NCBI GenBank assembly: GCA_963854835.1 | Contig: OY978527.1 | Span: forward strand, 17,617,584-17,681,583 | Source: Megamerina dolium | Taxonomy: Eukaryota; Arthropoda; Insecta; Diptera; Megamerinidae | Reading direction: 5' to 3' | DNA length: 64,000 nt | In this document: positions 46,809 through 57,660 of the stretch, one piece after another | Position numbering within the stretch: position 1 is the stretch's first letter | Layout: each line of letters starts with the position of its first letter | The notes under the pieces: model-generated | What the model was told of the DNA's origin: nothing | The model's input: the letters and a program-made list of their open reading frames with translations, nothing else | The model's database searches: none | Program-made: the position numbers and the translations under genes

Positions 46809-46812
46809 TTAA

Positions 46813-48484
46813 TTTTTTTTAATTCTATAATTTTTATAATTTGGGAACTAAAGGCGAAATACTGAGATTGCTTTTGAATATCCCCAAAAACCCGGTATTA
46901 GCAAGAGAACCGAAACTTGACATTCTTAGCACGCAAGCAGCAGCAACTTTTCTCCGTTGGTCTCATGTAGAGCAGCAGCCTCAGCAAAGTTGCGCTGTTG
47001 GGACATTGACAAGACAAGAATAAAAATAACAACTATTACGAATATAATAATAACTGTAATAGAGAAATGAAAATAAAATAATAATACATAAAGAATACAA
47101 TAACAAAAAAAAAAAAAAGAAGAACAAGGAGAATAAAATTTTTCTACCCGGGCTGAATAAGAAAAAGAAGAATATGTATAGAGTAAAAACATAGCACCCA
47201 AAGAAGAGGAAGAGGAAATAAACTGTGTAGAAACAAATAACTACGACAACGTCAGCATACATACAGGGTTGATTTTTGCACAAAAATCGATACATATATT
47301 TTCGTTGTTGTTGTTGATAATGGTGGTGAGTGGTGTGGTGGGTGATGGTGGTCTTTATGGCTCTGCTGTCGTATTGCTGTTTTCTGTTCATGAAGCAGAC
47401 AGTGGTGGAACATATAAAAACATATGATGAGTATGAAAAGGTGGGAGCAAGTTGGGTGTAACACACATAATGACGATAACAGCGGCTAGAAGTTGACTAC
47501 GACGATGATATGACGATAATAGAAAAACAAAATACATGCACAAAATATATGATACATACGAGTACATAGTTGTTTCTATGTATAAGTGTACATAAGTGAG
47601 AGTCTATATACATATTTATGTATAAATACATGGATACAACTCCCATATTCGTGCAATAGGAAAAAAAAAGTTTCTAAATTCCTATATATTCCATTGTACA
47701 CTTAGCCCTGTTGCAAAAGAAGGAAAACAAACATGGAATGAAAATAAAAATCTCGTATTTTCTAAATGATCTTTGTTATTTTTGTTGCCGTTGGGTACAT
47801 TCAGTACTCCGTTATGTGTGTCGGTATATAAGAGACGGATGGTGGTTTGGGTTATGCAAGGTGAATTAAAGGAACAACTGCTGCTGCTGCTGCTGCTGAT
47901 GTTGCTAATGGCGATTTTTTTTTTTTTCTGTGAGAACTAAACTTTTGAAAAAGACCGTAAGATAAAGGAAAGAAAATATTTTAAATAATGTGCAAATGAA
48001 AAAAATGACAAGAGCTAAAAAGATTAAAGAGAATACGCATAATACTGAAAATATAGAGAAAAAATTACTTCAATATTTAAGCTGAAACATTTTTCATCCA
48101 ACACAAAAAGATTCATTGAAAATGGAAAAAAATACATGAATAATACTGACCGAATTGAGTACTGCTCTTGGTGGATATGTGTGTAGAAATTCCCGAATTA
48201 ATAATTTATATAGATACCTCTATTGGTATAGTCTCATATGCGATAAGGATAAAGAACCAGCCTTCGATAGAAGAATCGACTACTGTAAAACTTCTCTAAG
48301 CTCGGAAATGCCAAGCAGCGCCACAAGCAAAATCAAAAATCATAAGTAAATGCATGTTGGAAGTAGATAATTCTAAAATTGGTCTAACCATGAACTAAAC
48401 CTCGTACGTAGTGTCAATAGATTTCCGGCGTCAACAAAGTCCCGGAGTTCTCTCTCAAAAAACGATAACAACAACGCTCTACAA
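46813..48484. other. AT-rich non-coding DNA with microsatellites
   Basis: A CTG array lies at 47878-47899 and an A run near 47106-47119. The minus-strand frames at 46926-47466 are Phe/Tyr/Ser-rich low complexity. No gene is supported. Confidence 0.5.
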
Positions 48485-49640
48485 GCCTATCATCTTGCCC
48501 GTTGTTGTTGTTGTTGTTGCAGCAGAAATTTACTTAAGTGGTGCTACGTCAATTGGAAGCTTGAGAAAGGCGGCCGCTTCCAGAGGGATTTAGTTTGGTT
48601 GGTTTCCCGGGGCAAACGAACAGGTGTGGAGTGTTGCGCAGATAGGCCATCGGTCTGGGAGAGCATCGGCATCGACACCGCTCCACACCAATTTTAGCTG
48701 CACCAAGATGGCTCGAGCGAGCCTAAAACGAGCTGATATTCACGGTCTGCAACTGGAGAAGGGCGTCCGCCTAGTACGATGTTGTGGGTATGTCTTTCGA
48801 TGACTGCTTCCACTGCCCACTGGTGTAAAGAGATTTTAGGTAGCTTTCTTTTAGGTCAACAAGTAGGTGAATCACATGCACATCAAAAGGGCGCAGGCTG
48901 CTGCGGATGTTATGTTCGGGAGTGTTCCATTGCATTAAGTTATTGTTGGGGTGTAATCAAAAATTACATAACAGTAGAATTTCCTGAGAAAGTAGTTGGT
49001 TGTGCTCACGAAATTTCAACACTCGTGTTTCTTGATGCACATGGTCTACATGCGCTATCTTATGACACTCTGTAATGGTGCGTAACGCGGTGTTTTATCT
49101 AGTTCAAAGCGTGGTCAGACCCAGAATTGCGTCAAAAATGCCTTTATTAAGTCGAGTGCTATCAGAACAGTGCGCCTTATGTGTAAGTTATTTCTGTCAA
49201 AGCTGCAGTAGTGCTGAAGCAGTGTTTTGGTGGTTTGCGTGCTTAAGGTGTTGTATGAATTCTGGTAGAGTGTTTCCAGAATTTTGTCAACAGGGGGAGA
49301 AGTGAGATGGGTCGGTATGAGTTTCCCTTTCCTGGCGGTTTCCCAGGTTTTAAAATTGGTAGTACTCGGCCCACTTTCCAGACGACGTAAAGTACGTCAA
49401 GTGATGTGATTGAGAGGTTTAGTAATTTCATTAAGTAAGCCAGACCGGCTGGGTTCAGATGTTTGAGGGTGACTATTGCAATTCCATTGGGCCCCATTGC
49501 TTTCGGGGATTTGTCACTTTTAATGGCGGTCTCGAATTCGCCTACGGTGAAGGGGTGGTCATCGGTTTCGACAATGAGGCCGCGTATTATTCTTATGGTA
49601 GCGCAGTTAGATCTAAAATTGCAAAAAAATCAACACATTA
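48485..49640 (-). pseudogene. LINE with internal deletion (RT start plus C-terminus)
   Basis: On the minus strand, 49640 to about 49080 carries the start of the reverse transcriptase: FETAIKSDKSPKAMGPNGIA, LKHLNPAGLAYL, WKVGRVLPILKPGKPPGKGN, YRPISLL, and, after shifts, RTVLIALDLIKAF followed by Asp (motif A). From about 48850 to 48490 it carries only the C-terminus: NIVLGGRPSPVADRE, ARAILVQLK, VDADALPDRWPIC, and LEAAAFLKLPIDVAPLK. It ends in a (CAA)n tail near 48500-48520. The catalytic YADD box and about 1 kb between are gone. Several stops and shifts are present. The C-terminus matches the 10.6-kb family. Confidence 0.8.
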
Positions 49641-50679
49641 GACCATAAAGTCCAAAAAAAATGTGGCTCTAGGTAAGGTTTCGCTAACATAAGTTCCTAG
49701 TCCAAGGGGAGTTGATGGAAATGAGGTCTCTGATAAATTAGCCAGAAGTTGTTTGAGCATTTTCAAGCATTTCTACTTTTCAGATGATGGTGGTCGGTCA
49801 TGTATTTCACTGGTTTAGGGGCGATTCTTGAACCGCTATTGTGGATTTGCAGTTGTTTTTACGTTAATATTATATAGAATATATATTGGATATAGAATAT
49901 TACCTATTATATATAAGTTCCATTAAAGAGTGGAGATAAGGAAAAAGTATGTTTGGAGGAAATGTTGTTAAGAAGGAAAACTGAAAGGGAGTTGGTCATA
50001 TAATCACCCCTCTAGGGACGATTCCTCGGAAACAATGAAGTTATTTGTAGATTTTCTTTAAAAAAAAATCGCTCTACTTGATACTTTCATTTAAAATTAT
50101 CCCTGTCATTTCCATTCATTTCTTTTATTGCTGATTTTGCGGACTTACACATTAATTATATCAGCTTTTGTTTATTGTTGATCACAGTTTTGTCCTTCAA
50201 GTTAAGTTGCACATTTCGCAAGGATTATTTCCTCATTTTTCATTTATTTTTCTTTATTTTATTTGTTTGTTGGCATGTTTTTCGTTTTTTTTTTTTGTTT
50301 GTTTGTTTGTGTCTCCTTTCCATACTGCCGCCAGCTGCTACTTACAATATTTCACCCTATATGATGCAGGTCGACGACAATTGTCGACACAGCTGGTGTA
50401 TTTCTCTGGAAGTGTAATTGTTGTTGTTGGTATGGTGACGGTAGATTTTTAATGCCATTGTAATATTTGTTAATATTTTTATTACTCTTATTTTCAACAA
50501 GAGTAACACCACCTAGTATGGCCGTATGAAAATTGTATGTAGAATATGGCGGCATAGTATGTACATGTTCAATGGCGTTCAATATGGTGCTGTTGCCGTT
50601 AGTTAATGGTGTTTCTCTTGTCTGTGTAGTATGATATATGTAGTTTGATATGGTAATGCCATTTTGTTATTGTTAATGG

Positions 50680-50714
<35 letters not shown>

Positions 50715-51029
50715 CTACATCACAGATGTAAACTCATGTCATTTTAATATTATCGTTGTAGTCGTCGTCGTCGTCGTCGTCGTCGTCATGCACGTGTATA
50801 TGCCGTTATAAAAGCATATATCTTTATTCGTTGATATTGTCTACCTGCATATTTTACATTTTATTTCTCACTCACTCTCTCATACGGTCTCTAAAGTGGA
50901 ACAGGTGGTTATGCATGATTGATTGCTTGTACTGGTGCTGCTTACGATGATGATGATAGTAAAATTGTTATGTGGTGATTATTTCGATGTCGAAGAAGAA
51001 GAGGCAGAGTTATTTACAACCTTTTTCCC
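49641..51029. other. AT-rich non-coding DNA with microsatellites
   Basis: A TTG array lies at 50680-50714 and a GTC/CGT array at 50761-50787. No gene was recognised. The first 200 bp may be further degraded LINE sequence. Confidence 0.5.
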
Positions 51030-51192
51030 AAGAATGTACGGGTCTACAGCCCAGAAGCACTCGACCACGTGGTCGACCAAGGTCCATTCAACTCAGCACA
51101 ATACGGAAATGCTTTGTACGGGAACAAAACAATGGTTTTCCGTATTTTTGCTATTACAAGAACAACAACAACAACAACAACAACAACAACCT
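51030..51192 (+). repeat. LINE 3' end with CAA tail
   Basis: The block CGACCACGTGGTCGACCAAG, GTCCATTCAACTCAGCA and TACGGAAATGCTTTGTACGG is repeated in inverse orientation at 60175-60275. It ends in (CAA)n at about 51160-51191, like the other LINE 3' ends here. It is probably the 3' untranslated region of a LINE and it abuts Tc1-D. Confidence 0.65.
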
Positions 51193-51221
51193 GATCATAT
51201 GTTGTTGCATATGCACAAGTA

Positions 51222-52712
51222 TTTTACAATACAAAACAAATTATACTCATATTTCATCTGTGCAAAACTTAAGCAACTCGGAGTGCAAAGGTGTTCGATA
51301 TTTCTTTGTTCAGAAAATAACGGATCTTTTTCGGAATTTTTTCTGCTTTGTGCATTAACATTGATCTAACTCAGTACAAAAAAGTCTTTCTTAGCGCACA
51401 GTTCTTTCAAACATATTGAAATCCAAAATGCAACGTGTCCGTTATAGTCATCAATTTAAGATGAAGGTTATATCGTTATTTAAGGAAGGAAAACCACAGA
51501 ATGACATTGCAAAATCATTTAATATCAACAAATCTATGATATCAAGATGGATACGATTATTTGAAAAAACTGGTAGCGTTACAGATCGAAATTCAGGAGG
51601 AAGACCCCAAAAAATTTCTTATAGGGAAGCTATTCAAATTAAAAAATTGATTAAAAAAAATCCGTTCATGTCTTCAAAAGATATAGTAAATACTCTTAAT
51701 TTAAATGTCGATTCAAGCACAGTAAGAAGGCATTTGATTAAAGTTGGTTTAAAAAGCTACAAAGCGGTAAAGAAACCAATGCTTACACCAAAACATGTAA
51801 AAAAAGGTATGTTTGATTTAATGCCTTCAAAACAAAAACAACAACATATATTTTTTTTCCAGACTTGAATTTGCTAAGAAGTACGTGAGCTGGTCCATAA
51901 AAAAGTGGTTTGGCGTACTGTTCAGTGATGAAGTTAAAATAAATTTATTTAATTCAGACGGAATAATAAGAGTTCGACATGCGAAAGGTGAAGGCCTCAA
52001 TCCGCGATACTGTAAAAAGACTGTAAAGCATGGAGGAGGGAACGTCATGGTGTGGGCGTGTTTTTCGGGGAGTGGACTTGGTCCGTTGCATAGGATTGAC
52101 CACAAAATGGACAGATTTATGTATAAGGACATCTTAGAAACTGCAATGTTGCCTTTTGCGGAATGGAATATGCCACTTCGATGGGTGTTTCAGCACGACA
52201 ATGATCCGAAACACACATCGAAGTTTGTGAAGGATTGGCTACAGTCAAATAAGATTCAAGTGCTTGATTGGCCGGCACAATCGCCCGACTTGAATCCTAT
52301 TGAAAATTTGTTTTCAATTTTAAAACGAGGCTTGGGCTCAAAACGCTTTAAAAATAAAGACGAACTATTTTTAGACCTCAAAACTGAATGGGAAAATATA
52401 AATAAATCATATTTAACGAAATTAGTAGCTTCTATGCCCAAAAGGTGTGCTGCAGTAATTAAAAATAAGGGATAGTACACAAAATATTAAAAGTTGCTTA
52501 AGTTTTGCACAGATGAAATATGAGTATAATTTGTTTTTTGTTGTTTACAGTTAATTTCGTAAGAATACCGAACTTTTGTTGTTGTTGTTTTTTATGTATT
52601 TAATGAAGGAACAAATAAATATTAAAACATTCAATCTAAGCGCTTTTATTTTTTAGTAAATTTGAAATCAATGAGAGCACTATGCCAGTTGCTTAAGTTT
52701 TGCACAATACTG
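51222..52712 (+). mobile_element. Tc1-D, left end lost
   Basis: The right outer repeat AGTTGCTTAAGTTTTGCACA (52689-52708) and ACTG end at 52712, followed by TA (52713-52714). An inner copy lies at 52491-52510. The left arm has only the inner copy, inverted at about 51262-51281. That pair extends to a 43-bp near-perfect inverted repeat that includes ATACTCATATTTCATC. The left outer repeat is absent; a LINE tail sits where it should be. Confidence 0.85.
51428..52475 (+). pseudogene. Tc1-D transposase with intron, one-base defect
   Basis: The ATG at 51428 gives MQRVRYSHQFKMKVISLFK, a helix-turn-helix (DIAKSFNINKSMISRWIRLF), and a GGRPQK linker. A GT..AG intron lies at 51807-51862 (56 bp, GTATGT start, T-rich TTTTTTTTCCAG end). 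Exon 2 begins LEFAKKYVSW, then FSDEVKINLF (Asp), KHGGGNVMVWAC, QHDNDPKHTS (Asp) and LNPIENLF (Glu), with DD34E spacing. The splice as written leaves the frame one base short. An eighth A in the A7 run at 51799-51805 would restore VKKRLEFAKK. A TAG at 52473-52475 stops five residues before the usual TKY end. Confidence 0.85.
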
Positions 52713-52714
52713 TA

Positions 52715-52889
52715 TGTGTTGTACATTCAGGTGTGTCATTTAGATGTCTTCCATAACTCTCACTTGCTAAAAATATTCAATTTGAACTATCGAATAGAAA
52801 ATTTCGTACCATTTGAAGAAAGTTTAGAAATATCCCACGAAACATTAAAGATAAAAAAAATACGCTAATAATTTTTCCTATTACTTAAC
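52715..52889. other. non-coding spacer
   Basis: A short stretch with nothing recognised, between Tc1-D and the satellite-like block. Confidence 0.4.
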
Positions 52890-53620
52890 CATAAAAAATC
52901 GCCTCTAGAGGAGTGAAATGTATAAACGCCCCCTATTGATTTTCTTTTGCCAAAAATATTCGGAAATGTACTTACTCCCTGTCTTTATCCCTTATGCGGC
53001 CTTCCTTATAAAATTGAAGTGTTTGTAAAATTCGCGCCATTCGCATCTTGAAGTCGACCTCCGCGGATTCAAATGTATATCGATGAAATGTAACTCCCAT
53101 TATTTTCGCCTCAACATATTTCCCGATCTTTCTTATCCCTACTTCGATCACTGAAGGAGGCTGTAATGCAAAATGAACGAAAAACACTTGAAAGTTTACA
53201 AATAACTCCATATCTGTACAGAAATCCCCTATAGAAGGGTATAATCTAAATCCCATCATCACTAGTTTTACCTCTTTAATATTGTTCCCTTACATACTTA
53301 CCATCGATTATGACCTACGACACCTTAAGAGTGCCCCCATGCAAATTTAGCTTAAAAGAACGAAAATCGGCAAATGACCAGGACTAATTTGACCTATTCA
53401 GTATTTTTTTTTTCCTATACATTACTTGTCTCTTATCTCGATCTCTTGAGCTTAAAAATAGCTGAAAATTGACAAAGAATTTCATAGCTCTGCAGAAATC
53501 GCCTCTAAGGGACTGAAATATATCTGCAACCCCTCTCTAGTATTTTTCTCATACATACTTACCCTCTATCTCCACACCTTAAGAGGGCTCCTATACAAAA
53601 TTCCTTTAATGGTGCTTCCC
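52890..53620. repeat. diverged satellite-like tandem block
   Basis: Four or five degenerate units of about 140-170 bp share TCGCCTCTAGAGG, (T)GAAATGTAT, then CCCCC(T)ATT, ACTTACYCTCTATCT, CCTTAAGAGGGCTCC and TACAAAAT. Related units are at 24.8-26.2 kb and 56.0-56.4 kb. There is no coding frame across units. Confidence 0.65.
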
Positions 53621-55759
53621 AAAATTTTGCCAGGCAAAATCAGTTCATTAGCTCTAATATTTCGAGTCAATCTTATCTACTGGCCAATTTTTGATATACA
53701 GCAGTTCCACATTTTTATCTTCATTCGAATAATTTGTGCAGTCTTTCTTGCTCTTCGTAAAAATATGCTGTTTCTGATATCTTTGAAACTGCACTAGAAA
53801 CATTCCCAAGGGAAGTGGCATTAGCAATGTGGGGTTTTATATTTTCTCACCTCCCCGTCGTATTTAAGACAGCAATATTTGCAACATTATATCTATTTTC
53901 ATTTTCCCTCCCTCTCTCTCTCCCTCTCTTTAATGTCATTATTGATTTTTTTACCATAAAATTTGTCATTTATAAATTTCACTTTAAATTATATACACAT
54001 GCTTGAACTAACTCATGCTGTTTTGAAATTTGGCAACATGTCAAATGATACAATGTTGCCAAATTTTCAATAGAAAAATGTTTACGCCTTTATATTTTGT
54101 GTTCGTTGGATCACATAGTTCATTTATTTTCTCCAGCTCTCCCACTACCTTTCTCTCACACTCTGTAGCGCTCTCTAACTCCCTACAACTCTCACTCGCC
54201 CTTTCTGCCGCTCTCTCTCTCTCTCTCTCTCTCTCTGTAGCCAGCCACACTCACCGCACATACATACATAATTCACAATAAGGGCAAGAAATTTTAAATT
54301 GGATTAAAATTTAAATTTGTGAACTTTTTTATTGCACGAAAAAAGCCAACAACAGCATAACCAATTTTAAAATAAACATTTTGCCATTAGTCAACCCCTA
54401 TGTTCCACATCAGCTCTAAACAAGATTTTATGAACATCGGCATTCTCGTATGTCTTTTTCTTATTATTATGTGATAGTATTATGGTGATTCTTTTTTCTT
54501 GTTGTTTGCAATAAAATGCGCAATAAATTGCAGAAGTAAATATGTAGAAACAAAAACATAAGCATTTGGAGAATTTATAGAATGAATGACCCTCGTTATA
54601 GTACACACACACACACATACACACACAAACACAACATTAAAGGAAAATATCAATACCAACCACAGCAATCATCATCATCGTCGTCATGGCCATTTGTAGT
54701 AGTCCCAACAACAACACAGTCAACACCTCAGTTGGAAACCAATACCAACACATACACCACAGCGCGACCGTTTGGGAGGGAAATGACGGCCAGATTGAAA
54801 CCACCGTTAGTTATATGTATGCATGTAGTTAGGAAGATAGGTAGCATGGTTGTATGGCCACTACTGAGGTGGAATGTGTAAATGAAATGCCATGAAAAGG
54901 AACGCAATGGGGGGAGAGACGTGCGTAGATGTAAGAAGCCATCGAATGAAACGTGAAACGAATTGAAAATGAAACGTAAAATACAAAAAGTAGGGAGAAG
55001 AAAAAAACTTGAGAGAATTATGAAGGCTGCTTGCTTAGCGTAATGTGTATGTAAGGATGTGATTGAGGAGAATCCATATGAGAATACTGGCGGTCATTAA
55101 GAATAATGGCGGCAGGGTCAGTGTATTTGTTGAAAGAGAAACTAGTGACAGCTGCCAATTTATTATTATTTTTTTTTTTTTTTTTGCCTTAAAAGTCTGG
55201 CGATTACAACCATCATATGTGTACTGCTTGTTGTTGGAAAGTGATTTGGTAATTGTGGTTATGCTGTTGTTGACAATGGGCGCAATTTCGAGTACAAATT
55301 TTGTGATTTATGACTATCACAGTCTTCTACGTATAACTATTTTATTTTTTATTTATTTTTTTCAATAACTAACGTATAACTACATATATTATTATTACGC
55401 TGCGAGAATCAATTGTGGATCTTGTAGACTATGAATAATAGTACATTTCTTCAATTCAAACTCATAGGGCCCTTAAACCAAAAAAAAAATGATTACGCTG
55501 CTAAGGTTTGATAAAAATGTATGACACTACAACAGAATATAGCTGACGCAAAGGCTTAAAACTGAGCCTTTAGGATTGTTAGGGTGGTTAAGATTCATTG
55601 CTCGGTCAAAGATATGACACATTATAGAATAAGACAGCTAGTTTAGGGTTTAGGTTTAGGACAAAAGTACAGCACCTTTTATTTTAGGGTTGGGTCTAGA
55701 ATTATATTTAATCTAATCACACAGGCTTTGAGAATAATGCACAGTATTTTCTTGAAGGG
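53621..55759. other. AT-rich non-coding DNA with microsatellites
   Basis: It holds a CT array at 54211-54236, a CA array near 54602-54626 and a T run near 55170-55185. Frames such as 54582-54881 are low complexity. No gene is supported. Confidence 0.5.
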
Positions 55760-55980
55760 TTGGTTCCATGACTAAGTGGTTAGTGCGTTGGCCTTCAGAT
55801 CTGTAGATCGTGGGTTCAAATCCCCGATTGAAGCATAAATTGAAAAAAATTTCATTCCAATGGTACCCACCTGTCGGAAATTCTTCCGTCAGTAGCAATT
55901 TGCCATGGAAAAGCTTCTAAAAGAGCTGTGACTAAGTGGTTATTGCGTTGGCCTTCAGATCTGTAGATCGTGGGTTCATA
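55760..55980 (+). repeat. SINE with truncated body and second head
   Basis: The first head has TGACTAAGTGGT (55769-55780) and a B box GGTTCAAATCC (55813-55823). The body runs through GGTACCCACCTGTCGG to GGAAAAGCTTCTAAAAGAG. A second partial head follows directly (TGACTAAGTGGTTATTGCG to GATCGTGGGTTCATA, about 55927-55979). Confidence 0.8.
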
Positions 55981-56445
55981 CATCGACAGCCATACAAAAT
56001 TTATATTTTTATGATCTTCCCTCCCATAGCGCTCCTGGAGTGGTAATAGTAGTAGTATGTCTGAGGTAGCAATCCTTGGTCCAGACCTCGGAAGTGATCC
56101 AAGAGTTCGAAGTCTGTTCCGGGGCGGAGACCCGATTGCAGTGAGAACAGTGGAGTGGTAAAATATGTGACTGAATCCTATTAACTTTTACTAAACGTGT
56201 TTTTCTGCTTATTCCCTATCTTCACTCCTTGCCTACAAAATCGACTGAAAAACACATAAAAATCGACGAATACCGCCTTGATTGGGCAGGCATCGACTTT
56301 AGAACAGCGAAATGTATGACCGACACCCATTAATTCTTCTTTATCAAAATTTCCCCCAAATGTACTTACCCCCTATCTTCTCCCAGTGAGGAGGCTTCCG
56401 TATAAAATTGAAATTCATTAATTTTGTGAAAACATTGATCGAGGA
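55981..56445. repeat. diverged satellite-like units
   Basis: At least two units with the same phrases as the 24.8- and 53-kb blocks are present, for example GCGAAATGTATGACCGACAC, CCATTAATTCTTC, ACTTACCCCCTATCTTC and GAGGAGGCTTCCGTATAAAA. One unit is split by the repeat at 56079-56148, as GGAGTGGTAA appears on both sides of it. Confidence 0.65.
56079..56148 (+). repeat. 70-bp repeat shared with 10.6 kb
   Basis: TTGGTCCAGACCTCGGAAGT, GATCCAAGAG and GGAGACCCGATTGCAGTGAG match 10585-10655 with only a few changes. Its origin is unclear; it is probably part of a LINE. Confidence 0.75.
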
Positions 56446-56459
56446 ATATACAACTTTAT

Positions 56460-57060
56460 TCAAATGGCTGCTGCTGTTGTTGTACCAACTTCAATTTGCA
56501 TCATCTTTTTGGCGTTTTCTGTTAGTTCCAGTCCAAAAAATAGAGCAACCTCTTTAGTGTTCGTCCAAAGTTTTAGTGGGATAATATTAGTGGAGTGCAA
56601 GGGGCAGTTAAATAGGTAGATCGTGTCGTACAGGGATTTCATTATATTGTCATCGATTTTGCCAAGATCCCAATCTGAGTTGTGCCATGGTGCACTTTGT
56701 GTTCATAGGCAGTAGTGACTGTTCTACTTTAGCTAAAGGGGAGGGTCTTCTATTGAGGACTATGTTTGGCTTATATGAACGAGTCGCAACAGCTACCGCT
56801 TCAACGTACAAGCATTTGGTAGCAGCAGTGTACGAGTTGTAGTCCAGCACGTTGTTGTTCGTCAAACTTTGTATGTAGACTTCGTCAGAAATTGTCAGGT
56901 CACTCTTGATGTGGCGTGGTATTGTGGAAGCACAATTTGGGTCCGTGTCCATATAGCAGGCTCATCAGAATTGCTTGGATAGCCGCTCGTTATGCTGTTT
57001 CATCTTTAGCAGTCCTGTCTTCCTGTCTTCTGCAGATGGTCTTCCTCTACCGTGATGGCG
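56460..57060 (-). pseudogene. LINE ORF2 C-terminal fossil
   Basis: The minus strand reads EDHLQKTG, then TIPRHIKSDLTISDEVYIQS, NNNVLDYNSY, YKPNIVLNRRPSPLAKVEQS, and TMAQLRLGSW. After a shift it reads IYLFNCPLHSTNIIPLKLWT and EVALFFGLELTE. This is the same order as in the 24.9-kb LINE (EDHLHAETSLLPV, PPPRNLRR, NIVLGGRPPP, TLAQLRSGWS, HLFAC, ALWTAP). A frameshift lies near 56645 and the zinc-knuckle cysteines are largely lost. The CAG/CAA-rich end is near 56465-56485. Confidence 0.75.
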
Positions 57061-57139
57061 CAAAGTGCTATATTTTTTGGTTTTTTAAAGTCTCATCCAT
57101 TGCGTATTAGAGTGCTGCAGGAATATATTTGTTTACATC

Positions 57140-57660
57140 TTCAAAACACTCCATTGATATTAGAATAGAATCTCTTAATCATTCTCTCTAAACAAATACG
57201 AATTAGAATAAATAAAATAGAAATGAAATGGAATGGAGTGTATGTTTCGTTTTCACAGAATGAGTAGAATCTCAACATTTGTAAATGGAAGTCAAGTATT
57301 TGAGAATACTCCAAACATTCGTTTTGCTTTTCTATGTTACATTACAATACATATAAGCAAAATATACAGTAAATAAGACAACATGACGCTGCTAGACGCA
57401 GTAATACAAATCATCAGTGGCTGTCATGAAAAGCAACAACAATTATAACGTACAACATAGTCGTAGTACTCTCAAACTCTCGTAGTACTCTCAAATATTC
57501 GTTTATTTTAAGAGAATATTTCTTTTATTACAAGAAACGAATGGAGTATTCTATTTGCCTAATATTTTACTCTCACTCATTCTCATTCTATTTAGATATG
57601 CTTTGCAAATATTGTACATGTTTTGAGAGTAAAGAGAATCATTCGAAAATCAGATTACAT
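57140..57660. repeat. possible imperfect foldback
   Basis: GAGAATACTCC near 57303 is inverted as GGAGTATTCT near 57543 with more matching around it. CGTAGTACTCTCAAA is repeated directly at about 57464 and 57480. The whole stretch is dense in ATTCTC/GAGAAT. Boundaries and target duplication are not clear. Confidence 0.3.

Noticed and set aside
46981..47466. 161-codon minus-strand frame
   Set aside because: Phe/Tyr/Cys-rich low-complexity translation of A- and CAT-rich DNA; no domain or stable motif.
50923..51369. 148- and 128-codon overlapping frames
   Set aside because: Both cross the CAA tail of a LINE and the left arm of Tc1-D; no coherent protein.
54041..54250. Arg-Glu repeat frame on the minus strand
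   Set aside because: Produced by the CT microsatellite at 54211-54236.
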